15,621 nucleotides of DNA from an uncultured bacterium (GCA_934875675.1 CAKXIK010000030.1:1-15621); one strand, 5' to 3'. Shown: positions 1-6,883, counted from the stretch's first letter. The notes: generated from the letters alone by a model not told the origin. Translations and numbers: made by a program.

Positions 1-11
1 ACATTGAAAAA

Positions 12-52
12 CCTCCAATCGTAGTTTCTATTCTACGACTGGAGGCTTTTTT
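12..52. terminator. Bidirectional rho-independent terminator
   Basis: Arms 12-24 and 33-45 form a 13-bp stem with a single G-T-type mismatch and an 8-nt loop. A run of Ts follows (47-52), and an A run precedes the stem (7-11), so it can terminate transcripts in either direction. It probably ends the gene lying left of the window and insulates the flavoprotein unit that follows. Confidence 0.85.
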
Positions 53-125
53 ATTCAATGTCCATTTCCTTTGGTGCTTTTTTCTTTGATCAGACAATTC
101 ATTACTTTTTCACAGTTTAACCATG

Positions 126-154
126 TTGATTTCAAATCGAAATCGTACGATAAC
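126..154 (+). promoter_or_regulatory. Candidate sigma-A promoter for the apbE unit
   Basis: TTGATT (126-131) is followed after 17 nt by GATAAC (149-154), a fair -35/-10 pair (the -10 matches 4 of 6). This would give a leader of about 85 nt before the ribosome site AAAGGAG at 231-237. The leader also holds a small 6-bp hairpin (TATTGG 182-187 with CCAATA 195-200). The match is only moderate and no other promoter stands out between the terminator and the gene. Confidence 0.3.
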
Positions 155-245
155 CTTATTAAATCACAAACTGATTATTGGTATTGGTTCAGATCCAATA
201 TAAGATAAGCCAAAACCGTATCCGCGTAATAAAGGAGTAATTTTT

Positions 246-1250
246 ATGATGCAGCGTACCGTGATTTTTCGTGCACTTGGGACTGTGAATACTATTTTTT
301 TGCCGCAGAAAGAACTCGGCGGAGTTGCTGACCAAGTAAAGTGGAGAATTCTCGAGCTTGACAGAAAACTTTCCATGTTCCTGCCGGAAAGTGAGATTTC
401 AAGGCTGAATGCCAATGCAGGGAAATGTCCGGTAAAAGTTGATGCAGACACTTTTTTTCTGCTGGAGCAAGCCAAATATTGGTCAGAACAGAGCGATGGC
501 GTGTTTGATGTGACGGCGGCACCGTTGAGTATACTTTGGCGTTCGGCAAAAAAAAACCGCACCATTCCAAAACAATCGGAACAGGAGTTGGCACGTAAAC
601 TGGTTTGTTTTAAGGATTTGCAGCTCACTCCATCAACCCATACGGCAATGCTCCGCTGCAGTGGGCAGGCAGTTGATCTGGGTGGAATTGCCAAAGGTTT
701 TGCAGCAGATGAAGCTGCAAAGATTATGCGTGAAGCGGGAGTTGAGAATGCACTGCTGAATCTGGGAGGAAATCTGATTGCTCTGGGCAAACAGCCCAAT
801 GGAGAGCCTTGGAATCTTGGTGTGCAAAAACCATTTGCAAAAAATGGAGATTGTATTGCTTCATTACATCTGAGTGACAGGACAATGGTTACCTCCGGAA
901 TTTATGAAAACTGCTTTTATCACGAGGGTATCTGCTATCATCATTTAATTGATCCACGTACAGGGCGACCAGGTGAAAGTGAGTTGACTGCAGTGACTGT
1001 AGTGGCAGAAAAATCTGTTGATGCAGATGCACTTTCTACTGCTGCTTTTTTGCTTGGTGCAGAAAAGGGCGCTCAACTACTTCAAAAACATAATGCAGAA
1101 GGAATTTTTCTTTGCCGTGACCGCAAAATTTTTGCAACCCCCGGGCTTCGTTCCGCCGTTCGCCTCACTCCCGCAGTTGTCATGCCATCGCTTCCAGATG
1201 CGTTCCGGCTGAAACCACAAAAAACAAAAAAGGAATGGTCGTCAATATGA
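246..1250 (+). CDS. apbE: ApbE-family FAD:protein FMN transferase
   Basis: ApbE enzymes split FAD and attach FMN covalently to a Ser/Thr of target flavoproteins, using Mg2+. The 334-residue protein has the family landmarks in order: the MFLPESEISRLN segment (44-55), FDVTAAPL (87-94), VDLGGIAKGFAAD (143-155), NLGGN (172-176), TSGIYENCF (216-224), HLIDPRTGRP (233-242) and the metal/catalytic stretch DADALSTAAFLLG (259-271). The start is set by AAAGGAG at 231-237, 8 nt before the ATG; a second ATG follows directly. The stop overlaps the next start as ATGA, so the two genes are translationally coupled, and the downstream protein carries two SGAT acceptor sites that are its obvious substrates. Unusually, residues 1-20 show no signal peptide or lipobox, although many ApbE proteins are exported; the fold seems to begin almost at residue 7. 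Family assignment is firm; cellular location is open. Confidence 0.95.
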   Translation: MMQRTVIFRALGTVNTIFLPQKELGGVADQVKWRILELDRKLSMFLPESEISRLNANAGKCPVKVDADTFFLLEQAKYWSEQSDGVFDVTAAPLSILWRSAKKNRTIPKQSEQELARKLVCFKDLQLTPSTHTAMLRCSGQAVDLGGIAKGFAADEAAKIMREAGVENALLNLGGNLIALGKQPNGEPWNLGVQKPFAKNGDCIASLHLSDRTMVTSGIYENCFYHEGICYHHLIDPRTGRPGESELTAVTVVAEKSVDADALSTAAFLLGAEKGAQLLQKHNAEGIFLCRDRKIFATPGLRSAVRLTPAVVMPSLPDAFRLKPQKTKKEWSSI

Positions 1251-2842
1251 AAAGAAAATTATCAGCTTCTTTAATTGTTCGGAGGGTCATTCAAGTCGCG
1301 ATGTTTTTGCTTTGGCCGGGATTGTTTCTGAGCATCTTTGCGGCGATTAAAGGGATTATTTCATCGCTGGCAGCCGGTACATTTTCTTTTCCTGTATATG
1401 CATCTCAGATTTTTCTTTTGCTGGCAGTTCTGCCTTTAACAGCACTGTTTGGACGCTTTTTCTGCGGTTTTCTTTGTTCGTTTGGATCTTTGGGTGATGC
1501 TGTTTGGTTTTTCTCGCGTAAAACGATAAAAAAACACATTGAGATTCCGGTCAGGACAGAAAAAGTGTTGAAGCGGTTGAAATATGGACTACTGATCTTT
1601 TTACTCGTGTTTGTTTGGATTTTGGCTTGGGTAGAAATTCCGTCTAATGTTGACCCTTGGAATATTTTTGGATTGTATGCCTCTTTTTTCAATTGGCCTG
1701 CGGCATCGGGACTTATTTCGGTAGGCGGTGCCTTGTTGTTGGTAATTTTGGTGGGTTCTTTTTTTGTTGAACGCTTTTTTTGCCGCTATCTTTGTCCGCT
1801 GGGAGCGGTGTTTGCACTGATTTCCCGTTTTCGTATTTTTCGTATCAAAAAACCGCGAGAAAGCTGCGGTACCTGCAAAGCCTGCTCTATGCACTGCCCG
1901 ATGGGGCTGCCGCTGCGGCAAGAGGATACGGTGAAATCCGGCGAATGTATTGATTGCTTTGCTTGTGTCAACATTTGTCCGCGTAAAAATGTCAGTACAA
2001 CAGTTGCCGGGCAGGAGACCTCGCCACTGGCTGCGGGTGCAGTTGCCGCTGCCGCTATTACCGGGCTATCATACCTCGGTACATGGGCAGGGGGACAGAT
2101 TGCCGCTGCACAGGGCGTACAATCGGGAGAAAATCTGGTTCAGAGCAGTGCCGGACAATATGCGGACGGAACCTACACTGGAACCGGATCCGGATTCCGC
2201 GGGGAGATTGAGGTACAGGTAGTGGTGGAAAACGGATACATTACCACCATAGAGGTGATTTCCTATCGGGATGACAGTCAGTATTTCAATCTGGCAAAAA
2301 ACAGTGTGATTGCACAGATTCTCGATCAGCAAACAACACAGGTCAGTGCGGTATCCGGTGCCACATTCAGTAGTAACGGAATCATGAAAGCAGTTTCCGA
2401 TGCGTTGGCAAATCAGTCCATATCTTCTGTTGAAGGTTCAGGTTCGGGTTCTAAAGATTCCAGTTCACAACCGGAACAATCGCAGGCGAATGATTCTTCT
2501 CAACCGGAGAGTTCCTCTGATCCTCTGTCGGAAAGCTACCCGGACGGAACTTATACCGGAACCGGAACGGGCTTCCGCGGAAACACGCAGATTACCGTGA
2601 CAGTGGAAAACGGTGAGATCACGACAATCACGGTGGACTCATATCAAGACGATGAGCGTTTTTTTTCGGCAGCACAAAATACAGTGATTGAAGAAATTAT
2701 CAATCAACAGACGGTGAATGTGCAGACCGTATCCGGTGCCACATTCAGCAGTAACGGAATTATAGAAGCAGTGGCAGATGCACTGAATATTGAATTCTCG
2801 AATCCTAATGAAACCATGCAGCGCGGTCATGGACGCCATTGA
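1247..2842 (+). CDS. NapH-like membrane polyferredoxin fused to two FMN-binding domains
   Basis: This 531-residue membrane protein should pass electrons from cytoplasmic iron-sulfur clusters to covalently bound FMN. Four hydrophobic segments (about 16-40, 55-77, 112-132, 157-176) form a NapH/NosR-type core with CGFLCSFGSLGD and CRYLCPLGA motifs. Two 4Fe-4S clusters follow, with Cys 207/210/213/217 and 234/237/240/244. A fifth hydrophobic stretch (about 260-288) leads to two FMN-binding domains (about 305-387 and 430-513) joined by a Ser/Gln/Gly-rich linker. Each domain carries DGTYTGTG-GFRG and an SGATFSS flavinylation site; the predicted FMN-bearing threonines are 373 and 499. The start at 1247 overlaps the apbE stop (ATGA) with AAAGGA 12 nt upstream. 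An in-frame ATG at 1235 would sit directly against that ribosome site and is less likely. The electron donor and final acceptor are not visible here. Function is known for the domains, not for this exact fusion. Confidence 0.88.
   Translation: MKRKLSASLIVRRVIQVAMFLLWPGLFLSIFAAIKGIISSLAAGTFSFPVYASQIFLLLAVLPLTALFGRFFCGFLCSFGSLGDAVWFFSRKTIKKHIEIPVRTEKVLKRLKYGLLIFLLVFVWILAWVEIPSNVDPWNIFGLYASFFNWPAASGLISVGGALLLVILVGSFFVERFFCRYLCPLGAVFALISRFRIFRIKKPRESCGTCKACSMHCPMGLPLRQEDTVKSGECIDCFACVNICPRKNVSTTVAGQETSPLAAGAVAAAAITGLSYLGTWAGGQIAAAQGVQSGENLVQSSAGQYADGTYTGTGSGFRGEIEVQVVVENGYITTIEVISYRDDSQYFNLAKNSVIAQILDQQTTQVSAVSGATFSSNGIMKAVSDALANQSISSVEGSGSGSKDSSSQPEQSQANDSSQPESSSDPLSESYPDGTYTGTGTGFRGNTQITVTVENGEITTITVDSYQDDERFFSAAQNTVIEEIINQQTVNVQTVSGATFSSNGIIEAVADALNIEFSNPNETMQRGHGRH
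2351..2382 (+). repeat. Copy 1 of a near-identical 32-bp repeat coding the flavinylation site
   Basis: This stretch encodes the SGATFSSNG site of the first FMN-binding domain. It matches 2729-2760 at 31 of 32 bases; the only difference is a silent T/C. The rest of the two domains is clearly less alike at DNA level, so this is a local block of high identity inside a tandem domain duplication. Confidence 0.85.
2729..2760 (+). repeat. Copy 2 of the 32-bp flavinylation-site repeat
   Basis: Second copy, in the second FMN-binding domain, with the same reading frame and the same SGATFSSNG product as 2351-2382. It arose from duplication of the FMN-binding domain; strong constraint or local gene conversion would explain why this block stayed nearly identical. 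Confidence 0.85.
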
Positions 2843-2849
2843 CTTTATT

Positions 2850-3626
2850 CTATTGAGAAATATCAGGCGGTGAGAAAAATAAAAAATCGGTACCGGACGG
2901 TGTTTCCACGCGTTGAGAGTGCACATCGAATGTGCGGTCAATGATGCCGGATTTCCAAAGCATTTCTGGCGTATCGAATCCGGCAAGGGTACCGCAGTCA
3001 AGGACCGCCAATTGATGGCAGAATTTCATTGCCATTGAAAGCTCGTGTAGGACGATTACGATTGTTTTACCCTGTGCGGCAAGCTGCTGCAAAAGCTTGA
3101 GCAATGCAAATTGCTGTGCAATATCCAAAAAAGCGGTTGGTTCATCAAGCAGCAGAACATCTGTGTTCTGTGCAAGCAGCATGGCAAGGTATGCGCGCTG
3201 TCGTTCCCCGCCGGAAAGCTCTGCAACACTGCGATGGCGCAGATCATACATTCCGCTCAAAACCAGCGCTTGTTCCACGGCAGTATGGTCGCAGGAAGTC
3301 AACGTGCGGGAAAAACCAAGATGAGGGAAACGTCCATGTTCGGCAAGCAGTTCGACGCTGATTTCCGGAACGGGACGATTTTGCGGCAGATAGGAAACCC
3401 GCTGTGCAAATTCTGTCCGGCTGAAGCTGGAAACCGGGCATTTTCCCAGCAAAATTGTGCCCCCGCAGGGAGAAAGCAGGCGCGCTGCTGTTTTTAGTAA
3501 TGTAGTTTTGCCGCTGCCGTTTACACCAATCAGACCGGTTACGGTTCCCGGCTGAACGGAAAAATTAATATTGTGCAGAATAATCGAATGATTATATCCG
3601 CAGCACAAATCTGAAAAAGTAAGCAT
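2850..3626 (-). CDS. ABC transporter ATP-binding protein, iron-complex/B12 uptake type
   Basis: This is the energy-coupling subunit of a FecCD-type importer and acts on the cytoplasmic face of the membrane. The 258 residues contain Walker A GVNGSGKTT (34-42), a Q-loop in LPQNRP (Gln82), the signature LSGGERQRA (137-145), Walker B with DEPTAFLD (161-168) and the switch His194 (HE). A ribosome site GGAG (3635-3638) lies 8 nt before the ATG at 3626. A GTG at 3635 is in frame but abuts that site, so 3626 is preferred. The gene is 23 nt downstream of the permease and is last in its operon. Its stop lies only 7 bp from the stop of the convergent polyferredoxin gene, with no hairpin between them, so transcripts from the two strands may overlap. 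The substrate cannot be read from the ATPase. Confidence 0.93.
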   Translation of the reverse strand: MLTFSDLCCGYNHSIILHNINFSVQPGTVTGLIGVNGSGKTTLLKTAARLLSPCGGTILLGKCPVSSFSRTEFAQRVSYLPQNRPVPEISVELLAEHGRFPHLGFSRTLTSCDHTAVEQALVLSGMYDLRHRSVAELSGGERQRAYLAMLLAQNTDVLLLDEPTAFLDIAQQFALLKLLQQLAAQGKTIVIVLHELSMAMKFCHQLAVLDCGTLAGFDTPEMLWKSGIIDRTFDVHSQRVETPSGTDFLFFSPPDISQ

Positions 3627-3649
3627 CGCTGTCACTCCTTTTTGCCGAT

Positions 3650-4684
3650 TCAGGATTCGTGAGACTTCTTTTTGTGGAGCAGCAGAAACAGAAAAAACGG
3701 CCCGCCCAGAAGAGATAGCAGAATCCCAACCGGAAGTTCATAAGGAGCAAACAGAAGTCGGCTCAAGGTATCGCAGACCAAAACCAAGGAGGCACCCAGC
3801 AGCGCAGAAGCGGGAATCAGCCGACGATGGCAGCTTCCAGTAAATCTGCGTGCAATATGGGGCACAAGGAGACCAACAAAGCCGAGCAACCCGGAGAAGC
3901 TGACAGCAGCTCCTGCCAGACAGCTTGATGCCGTTAGCAGCAAGAAACGCGTCGCCAAAACATTCAGTCCCAATCCGGATGCAGTTTCATCGCCCAGAGT
4001 CAATACGTCGATTTCCCGTGCCAGCAGCCACGCGCCAATCAAACCAACAGCAATTAAGATCCAGGCGGGGTTCAGATTTTGCAGTGTTACCCCGGAAAAT
4101 CCGCCAATTAAAAAAGTGTTTGCATTGGAAAGGCTATCAGGAAAAAGTGTTTTTAATGCATTGATGCCAGCGGTTAAAATGCTGCTTACCGCAACTCCCG
4201 CCAGTAAAATCGTGCTGCGCCGTGCACCGGTTTTGGAGGCAAGTGCAAATACCAACAAACTGGTACACAGTGCTCCGCCAAAGGCAGCACCGGGAACGGC
4301 ACCGCTCAAGCCCGGAAATGCCGTGAGCAAAAATACGGCGGCAAAACCGGCACCAGCGTTGACACCGATGATGTTTGGTGCAGCGAGTGGGTTGCCAAGC
4401 ACGGCCTGCAGCAAAACGCCCGCTACTGCCAAAGCACTGCCCGAAAGCAAACTGGCAAGCGTTCTGGGCAGCCGTACATGCAGCAGAATACGGTAAGCGG
4501 CATCATCCGTGCTGCCCTGCAGTGCCGCCCGAATGGCAGCAAAAAGATTCAGGCGCGTGGAGCCCGCCAAAAGGCTGAGCAGGCACGCGCCCAGAAAGAT
4601 GAAGAACAGCACCGGAAAAAACCAGTGCTGCTTTTTATTTGTTGCCGAAAATTTCTGGCCAAAGTATTTTTGCAAGATATTCAT
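3650..4684 (-). CDS. FecCD-family ABC transporter permease
   Basis: This is the membrane subunit of an importer of the BtuC/FecCD/FhuB family, which takes up ferric-siderophore, heme or cobalamin. The protein is almost wholly hydrophobic, with roughly nine to ten membrane segments, and shows family stretches: RLPRTLASLLSGSALAVAG, the GNPLAAPNIIGVNAGAG region, GLNVLATR and FVGLLVPHIARR near the cytoplasmic coupling loop. The chosen ATG at 4684 gives 344 residues, a normal length, beginning with a short polar segment before the first membrane helix. Longer in-frame starts exist at 4693 and 4753, but they run deeper into the lipoprotein gene and have no better ribosome site. Even with 4684 the gene overlaps the end of the lipoprotein gene by 50 bp, pointing to coupled translation. 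Substrate not determined. Confidence 0.88.
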   Translation of the reverse strand: MNILQKYFGQKFSATNKKQHWFFPVLFFIFLGACLLSLLAGSTRLNLFAAIRAALQGSTDDAAYRILLHVRLPRTLASLLSGSALAVAGVLLQAVLGNPLAAPNIIGVNAGAGFAAVFLLTAFPGLSGAVPGAAFGGALCTSLLVFALASKTGARRSTILLAGVAVSSILTAGINALKTLFPDSLSNANTFLIGGFSGVTLQNLNPAWILIAVGLIGAWLLAREIDVLTLGDETASGLGLNVLATRFLLLTASSCLAGAAVSFSGLLGFVGLLVPHIARRFTGSCHRRLIPASALLGASLVLVCDTLSRLLFAPYELPVGILLSLLGGPFFLFLLLHKKKSHES

Positions 4685-5621
4685 AGCTCTCATCCCATCG
4701 GTTGTTGGGTTTGTTGTGAAATAAATCTTTTGGCAGAACATAATAATGTTCATTTTTCATGGCAGTCAGTCCGTTCCATGCAGGGGAGGAAAGAATGTGT
4801 GACTGCAAGTAAGCCAACGCATCTTCTTCATCACCCATTGTCAACACAAAAATATCGTCCGGATTGTCCGCAATTACCTGCTCAATGCTAAAATCCTCCA
4901 ATAAGGATGGATGTTCCTCTGCAATATTGCGGCAACCAAATTCCTTAAGAATCGCGCCGGCAAGATTATCGTCCTTTTTGGCTTTTACTCCACTCGAAAA
5001 TGCCCGCATTAAAAGTACAGATGGGGCCGGAGCGGCGTCCTTTGGAATTTTTGTAAGAATGGCAGTAATCCGTTGTTCAACGTCTGTTACATTTATTTCA
5101 AACAGGTCGTTGCGGCCGGTTACAGAGCAAAACTGCCGCATCATGTTTTTGTATTCCTCAAACGTATCGGTTCGAAAGGCGGCCCAGGAGATTCCGGCAC
5201 TGGTTAAGCTTTCGGTCAGTGCAGTCTGCGCTGCAACATCGGCAGAAAGAATCACTAAGTCTGGGGAAAGCGCTAGAATTTTTTCCAGATTAGGACTCTT
5301 AACCGTGCCGACAACGGTCACGTCGTTACCAAGCTGTAGTTTTCGCTCATCCAAAGCATCCTGGGTGGCGCCAATCAATGTGCCGCCTGCCAGCATCCAG
5401 GCTTCTGCAAAAGAACCATAGAGGGAAACAACTTTTGCATCCGACACAACTGACACCTCTCTACCTTCGGAATCTGTGATCAAAATCGTCTGCTGCGAAG
5501 AAGACGGTGGCGAAGAACCGATTGCACTGCTTGTCACGGAAGAGCTTTCAGCGCCGCCGCAGCCCGAAAGAGAACATAGCATCATGCCGATCATCAACAG
5601 AGAGAAAATGCGCTTTTTCAA
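4635..5621 (-). CDS. Substrate-binding lipoprotein of the FecCD-type ABC importer
   Basis: This extracellular receptor captures the ligand and delivers it to the permease. The 328 residues begin with a lipoprotein signal: MKKRIF, a hydrophobic core, and lipobox LSGC with Cys21 as the lipidated residue, then a Ser-rich tether. The rest fits the Peripla_BP_2 (class III binding protein) fold, with IVxS-like KVVSLYGSFAEAWMLAGG, NLEKILALSPDLVIL and the C-terminal NNRWDESYEYLAKILWPEIFG. The start is TTG, supported by AAAGGA (5632-5637) 8 nt upstream and by the signal peptide beginning exactly there. A mini-ORF ATG-TCT-TGA lies out of frame just ahead of it. The gene follows the reductase-like gene by 69 nt, a gap that holds a strong hairpin and a possible pseudoknot. 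Ferric complexes, heme or corrinoids are all possible ligands. Confidence 0.92.
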   Translation of the reverse strand: MKKRIFSLLMIGMMLCSLSGCGGAESSSVTSSAIGSSPPSSSQQTILITDSEGREVSVVSDAKVVSLYGSFAEAWMLAGGTLIGATQDALDERKLQLGNDVTVVGTVKSPNLEKILALSPDLVILSADVAAQTALTESLTSAGISWAAFRTDTFEEYKNMMRQFCSVTGRNDLFEINVTDVEQRITAILTKIPKDAAPAPSVLLMRAFSSGVKAKKDDNLAGAILKEFGCRNIAEEHPSLLEDFSIEQVIADNPDDIFVLTMGDEEDALAYLQSHILSSPAWNGLTAMKNEHYYVLPKDLFHNKPNNRWDESYEYLAKILWPEIFGNK

Positions 5622-5639
5622 TCAAGACATCCTTTCCGG

Positions 5640-5678
5640 TTCATTTGACGGTCATGCCGCCAAATGAATATGGCGGCA
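5640..5678 (-). promoter_or_regulatory. Intercistronic hairpin with competing stem or pseudoknot before a ribosome site
   Basis: On the minus-strand transcript, TGCCGCCA (5678-5671) pairs perfectly with TGGCGGCA (5662-5655) around an 8-nt loop. A second perfect 8-bp pairing, TTCATTTG (5668-5661) with CAAATGAA (5647-5640), uses that loop plus the first bases of the 3' arm. The two are either mutually exclusive hairpins, or together an H-type pseudoknot (loop TTCATT with AATGAA). The second pairing ends 2-3 nt before the ribosome site of the lipoprotein gene. There is no U run, so it is not an ordinary terminator. Confidence 0.5.
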
Positions 5679-5690
5679 GCAGAGCAAAAA

Positions 5691-6626
5691 TCAGCTTTCC
5701 CTGGTTTTGACCGGTGCAGCTAAAATTGCCTCTTTGCGTTGCAAAAGGTCATCCGAAAAAAGGGCAGCCTCCAGCTTGTCGGCACCAACGCGGTCAATCG
5801 CCATGCCGAGGCGCTCCTTCTGATATGCGTTTTCTTTGAACCAAAGCATAGTTTTCTCCAGAATGGGGAAGATTTCGTCCTCGGTAACAAGGCGGGAAAG
5901 CGGGGTTCCCATACGCGTCTTTTTGCCCCAGGTTCCGCCTACAAAAATCTGGTATTTCACATCATTATGATGGCGGACTGCCTTAAACGGGCACTTGCCG
6001 GTGCAGACACCGCAGCTGGTGCAGATTTCACGGTTGATAAAGAGTTTTCCCTTCAGGGTGGCGGCCTTAGTTGGGCAGGCTTTTTCCACGGCACATACTT
6101 TGCAGCTGCGGCAGTCTGCTTCCTCAAAATCAGGAACACGGTGCCCCTCAATACCAAAATCATTCAGGCTTGGCTTCATGCAGCTGTTCGGGCATCCACC
6201 CACTGCAATTTTGAATTTGTGCGGCAGTTTGACATCTGTCCAGCCGAGATAATATTTCTCGTGAATTTTTCTTGCCAGCTCTTGTGTGTCAAAATTTCCA
6301 TAAATGCAAGTGGTGCCTTTACAAGCGGTAACCGGGCGGATTTTTGCTCCCGTTCCGCCAAAATAAAGATTGTGCTGTCCGGCATAATCGATAGCATTAT
6401 TAATTTGGTCAAACGGAATGCCGACAATTTCTGCAGCAAGGCGTGTGGTGAAAGCAACCTTTCCACTGCCAAATTTCTCTGCGATTTCTGATATAACGCG
6501 CAGATCCTCAGCTGAAAAAACGCTTCCTGCTGGAACAATTCGGCCGGAAAAGCAGTCTGTTCCACGGTTAATTAAAAAACCTTTTGCCTTTACTTCTGTG
6601 ATTTGGGCAGGTGTTGGCTTTGCCAT
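5691..6626 (-). CDS. Siroheme/4Fe-4S sulfite or nitrite reductase-like protein with ferredoxin clusters
   Basis: This 311-residue protein belongs to the compact nitrite/sulfite reductase family found in anaerobes, which couples siroheme to a 4Fe-4S cluster for multi-electron reduction of sulfite, nitrite or a related anion. An N-terminal ferredoxin-like half-domain (about 15-95, with FTTRLAAEIVGIPFDQINNAI) precedes the siroheme-cluster motif, Cys102-x4-Cys107 and Cys145-x3-Cys149 (GGCPNSC). Two further 4Fe-4S motifs follow, Cys172/175/178/184 and Cys202/205/208/212, forming an inserted ferredoxin domain that brings in electrons. The first pair is CX4C rather than the CX5C of classical assimilatory enzymes; I recall this as usual for the clostridial family but cannot verify it. 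ATG 6626 has AAAGGA 11 nt upstream; an ATG at 6638 would overlap that site. It heads the operon with the ABC importer. The true substrate is unknown. Confidence 0.87.
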   Translation of the reverse strand: MAKPTPAQITEVKAKGFLINRGTDCFSGRIVPAGSVFSAEDLRVISEIAEKFGSGKVAFTTRLAAEIVGIPFDQINNAIDYAGQHNLYFGGTGAKIRPVTACKGTTCIYGNFDTQELARKIHEKYYLGWTDVKLPHKFKIAVGGCPNSCMKPSLNDFGIEGHRVPDFEEADCRSCKVCAVEKACPTKAATLKGKLFINREICTSCGVCTGKCPFKAVRHHNDVKYQIFVGGTWGKKTRMGTPLSRLVTEDEIFPILEKTMLWFKENAYQKERLGMAIDRVGADKLEAALFSDDLLQRKEAILAAPVKTRES

Positions 6627-6694
6627 ATAATCAAACATCCTTTCATTTATAAGACATCTGTGGTTAAGTAGAATAAACCCAGTATATTTTTATT

Positions 6695-6723
6695 ATTGTA
6701 CCTGAAATGAATCAAAAAATCAA
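6695..6723 (-). promoter_or_regulatory. Promoter for the reductase-ABC importer operon
   Basis: Read on the minus strand, TTGATT (6723-6718) is followed after exactly 17 nt by TACAAT (6700-6695). This predicts a start near 6688 and a leader of about 60 nt before the ATG at 6626. An inverted pair TTTTGC/GCAAAA at 6739-6761 lies just upstream of the -35. Confidence 0.6.
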
Positions 6724-6738
6724 ATTTGCAGATGATCG

Positions 6739-6761
6739 TTTTGCGATTATTCAATGCAAAA
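6739..6761. promoter_or_regulatory. Operator-like inverted repeat TTTTGC-N11-GCAAAA
   Basis: TTTTGC (6739-6744) and GCAAAA (6756-6761) form an inverted pair with an 11-nt spacer, about 16 bp upstream of the minus-strand -35. The same half-sites recur at 6850-6883 over the opposite promoter, which suggests one regulator acting on both. The surrounding DNA is A/T-rich, so chance matches are possible. Confidence 0.3.
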
Positions 6762-6849
6762 AACAAAAAATGCGAAATCAAAGTTTATTTTGTTCATAAA
6801 TTTTGATTTTTTTACGTAAAACATTAACTTTTTTAAGAAAAATCAATTT

Positions 6850-6883
6850 ATTTTGCAAGTAGACGAATTTTGGCTTGCAAAAT
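6850..6883. promoter_or_regulatory. 10-bp perfect inverted repeat overlapping the aminotransferase -35
   Basis: ATTTTGCAAG (6850-6859) and CTTGCAAAAT (6874-6883) are exact reverse complements separated by 14 nt. The right arm contains the -35 hexamer TTGCAA at 6875-6880, so a protein bound here would be expected to block RNA polymerase. Half-site centres are 24 bp apart, a little over two helical turns. This is an operator by inference only. Confidence 0.45.

Noticed and set aside
164..799. Long minus-strand reading frame across the apbE gene
   Set aside because: It mirrors a well-supported ApbE coding region, has no ribosome site, and its translation is Ser/Ile/Phe-rich low-information sequence with no motif.
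5739..6491. Plus-strand 250-codon frame opposite the reductase gene
   Set aside because: The minus strand encodes clear siroheme and ferredoxin motifs here; the plus frame has none and no ribosome site.
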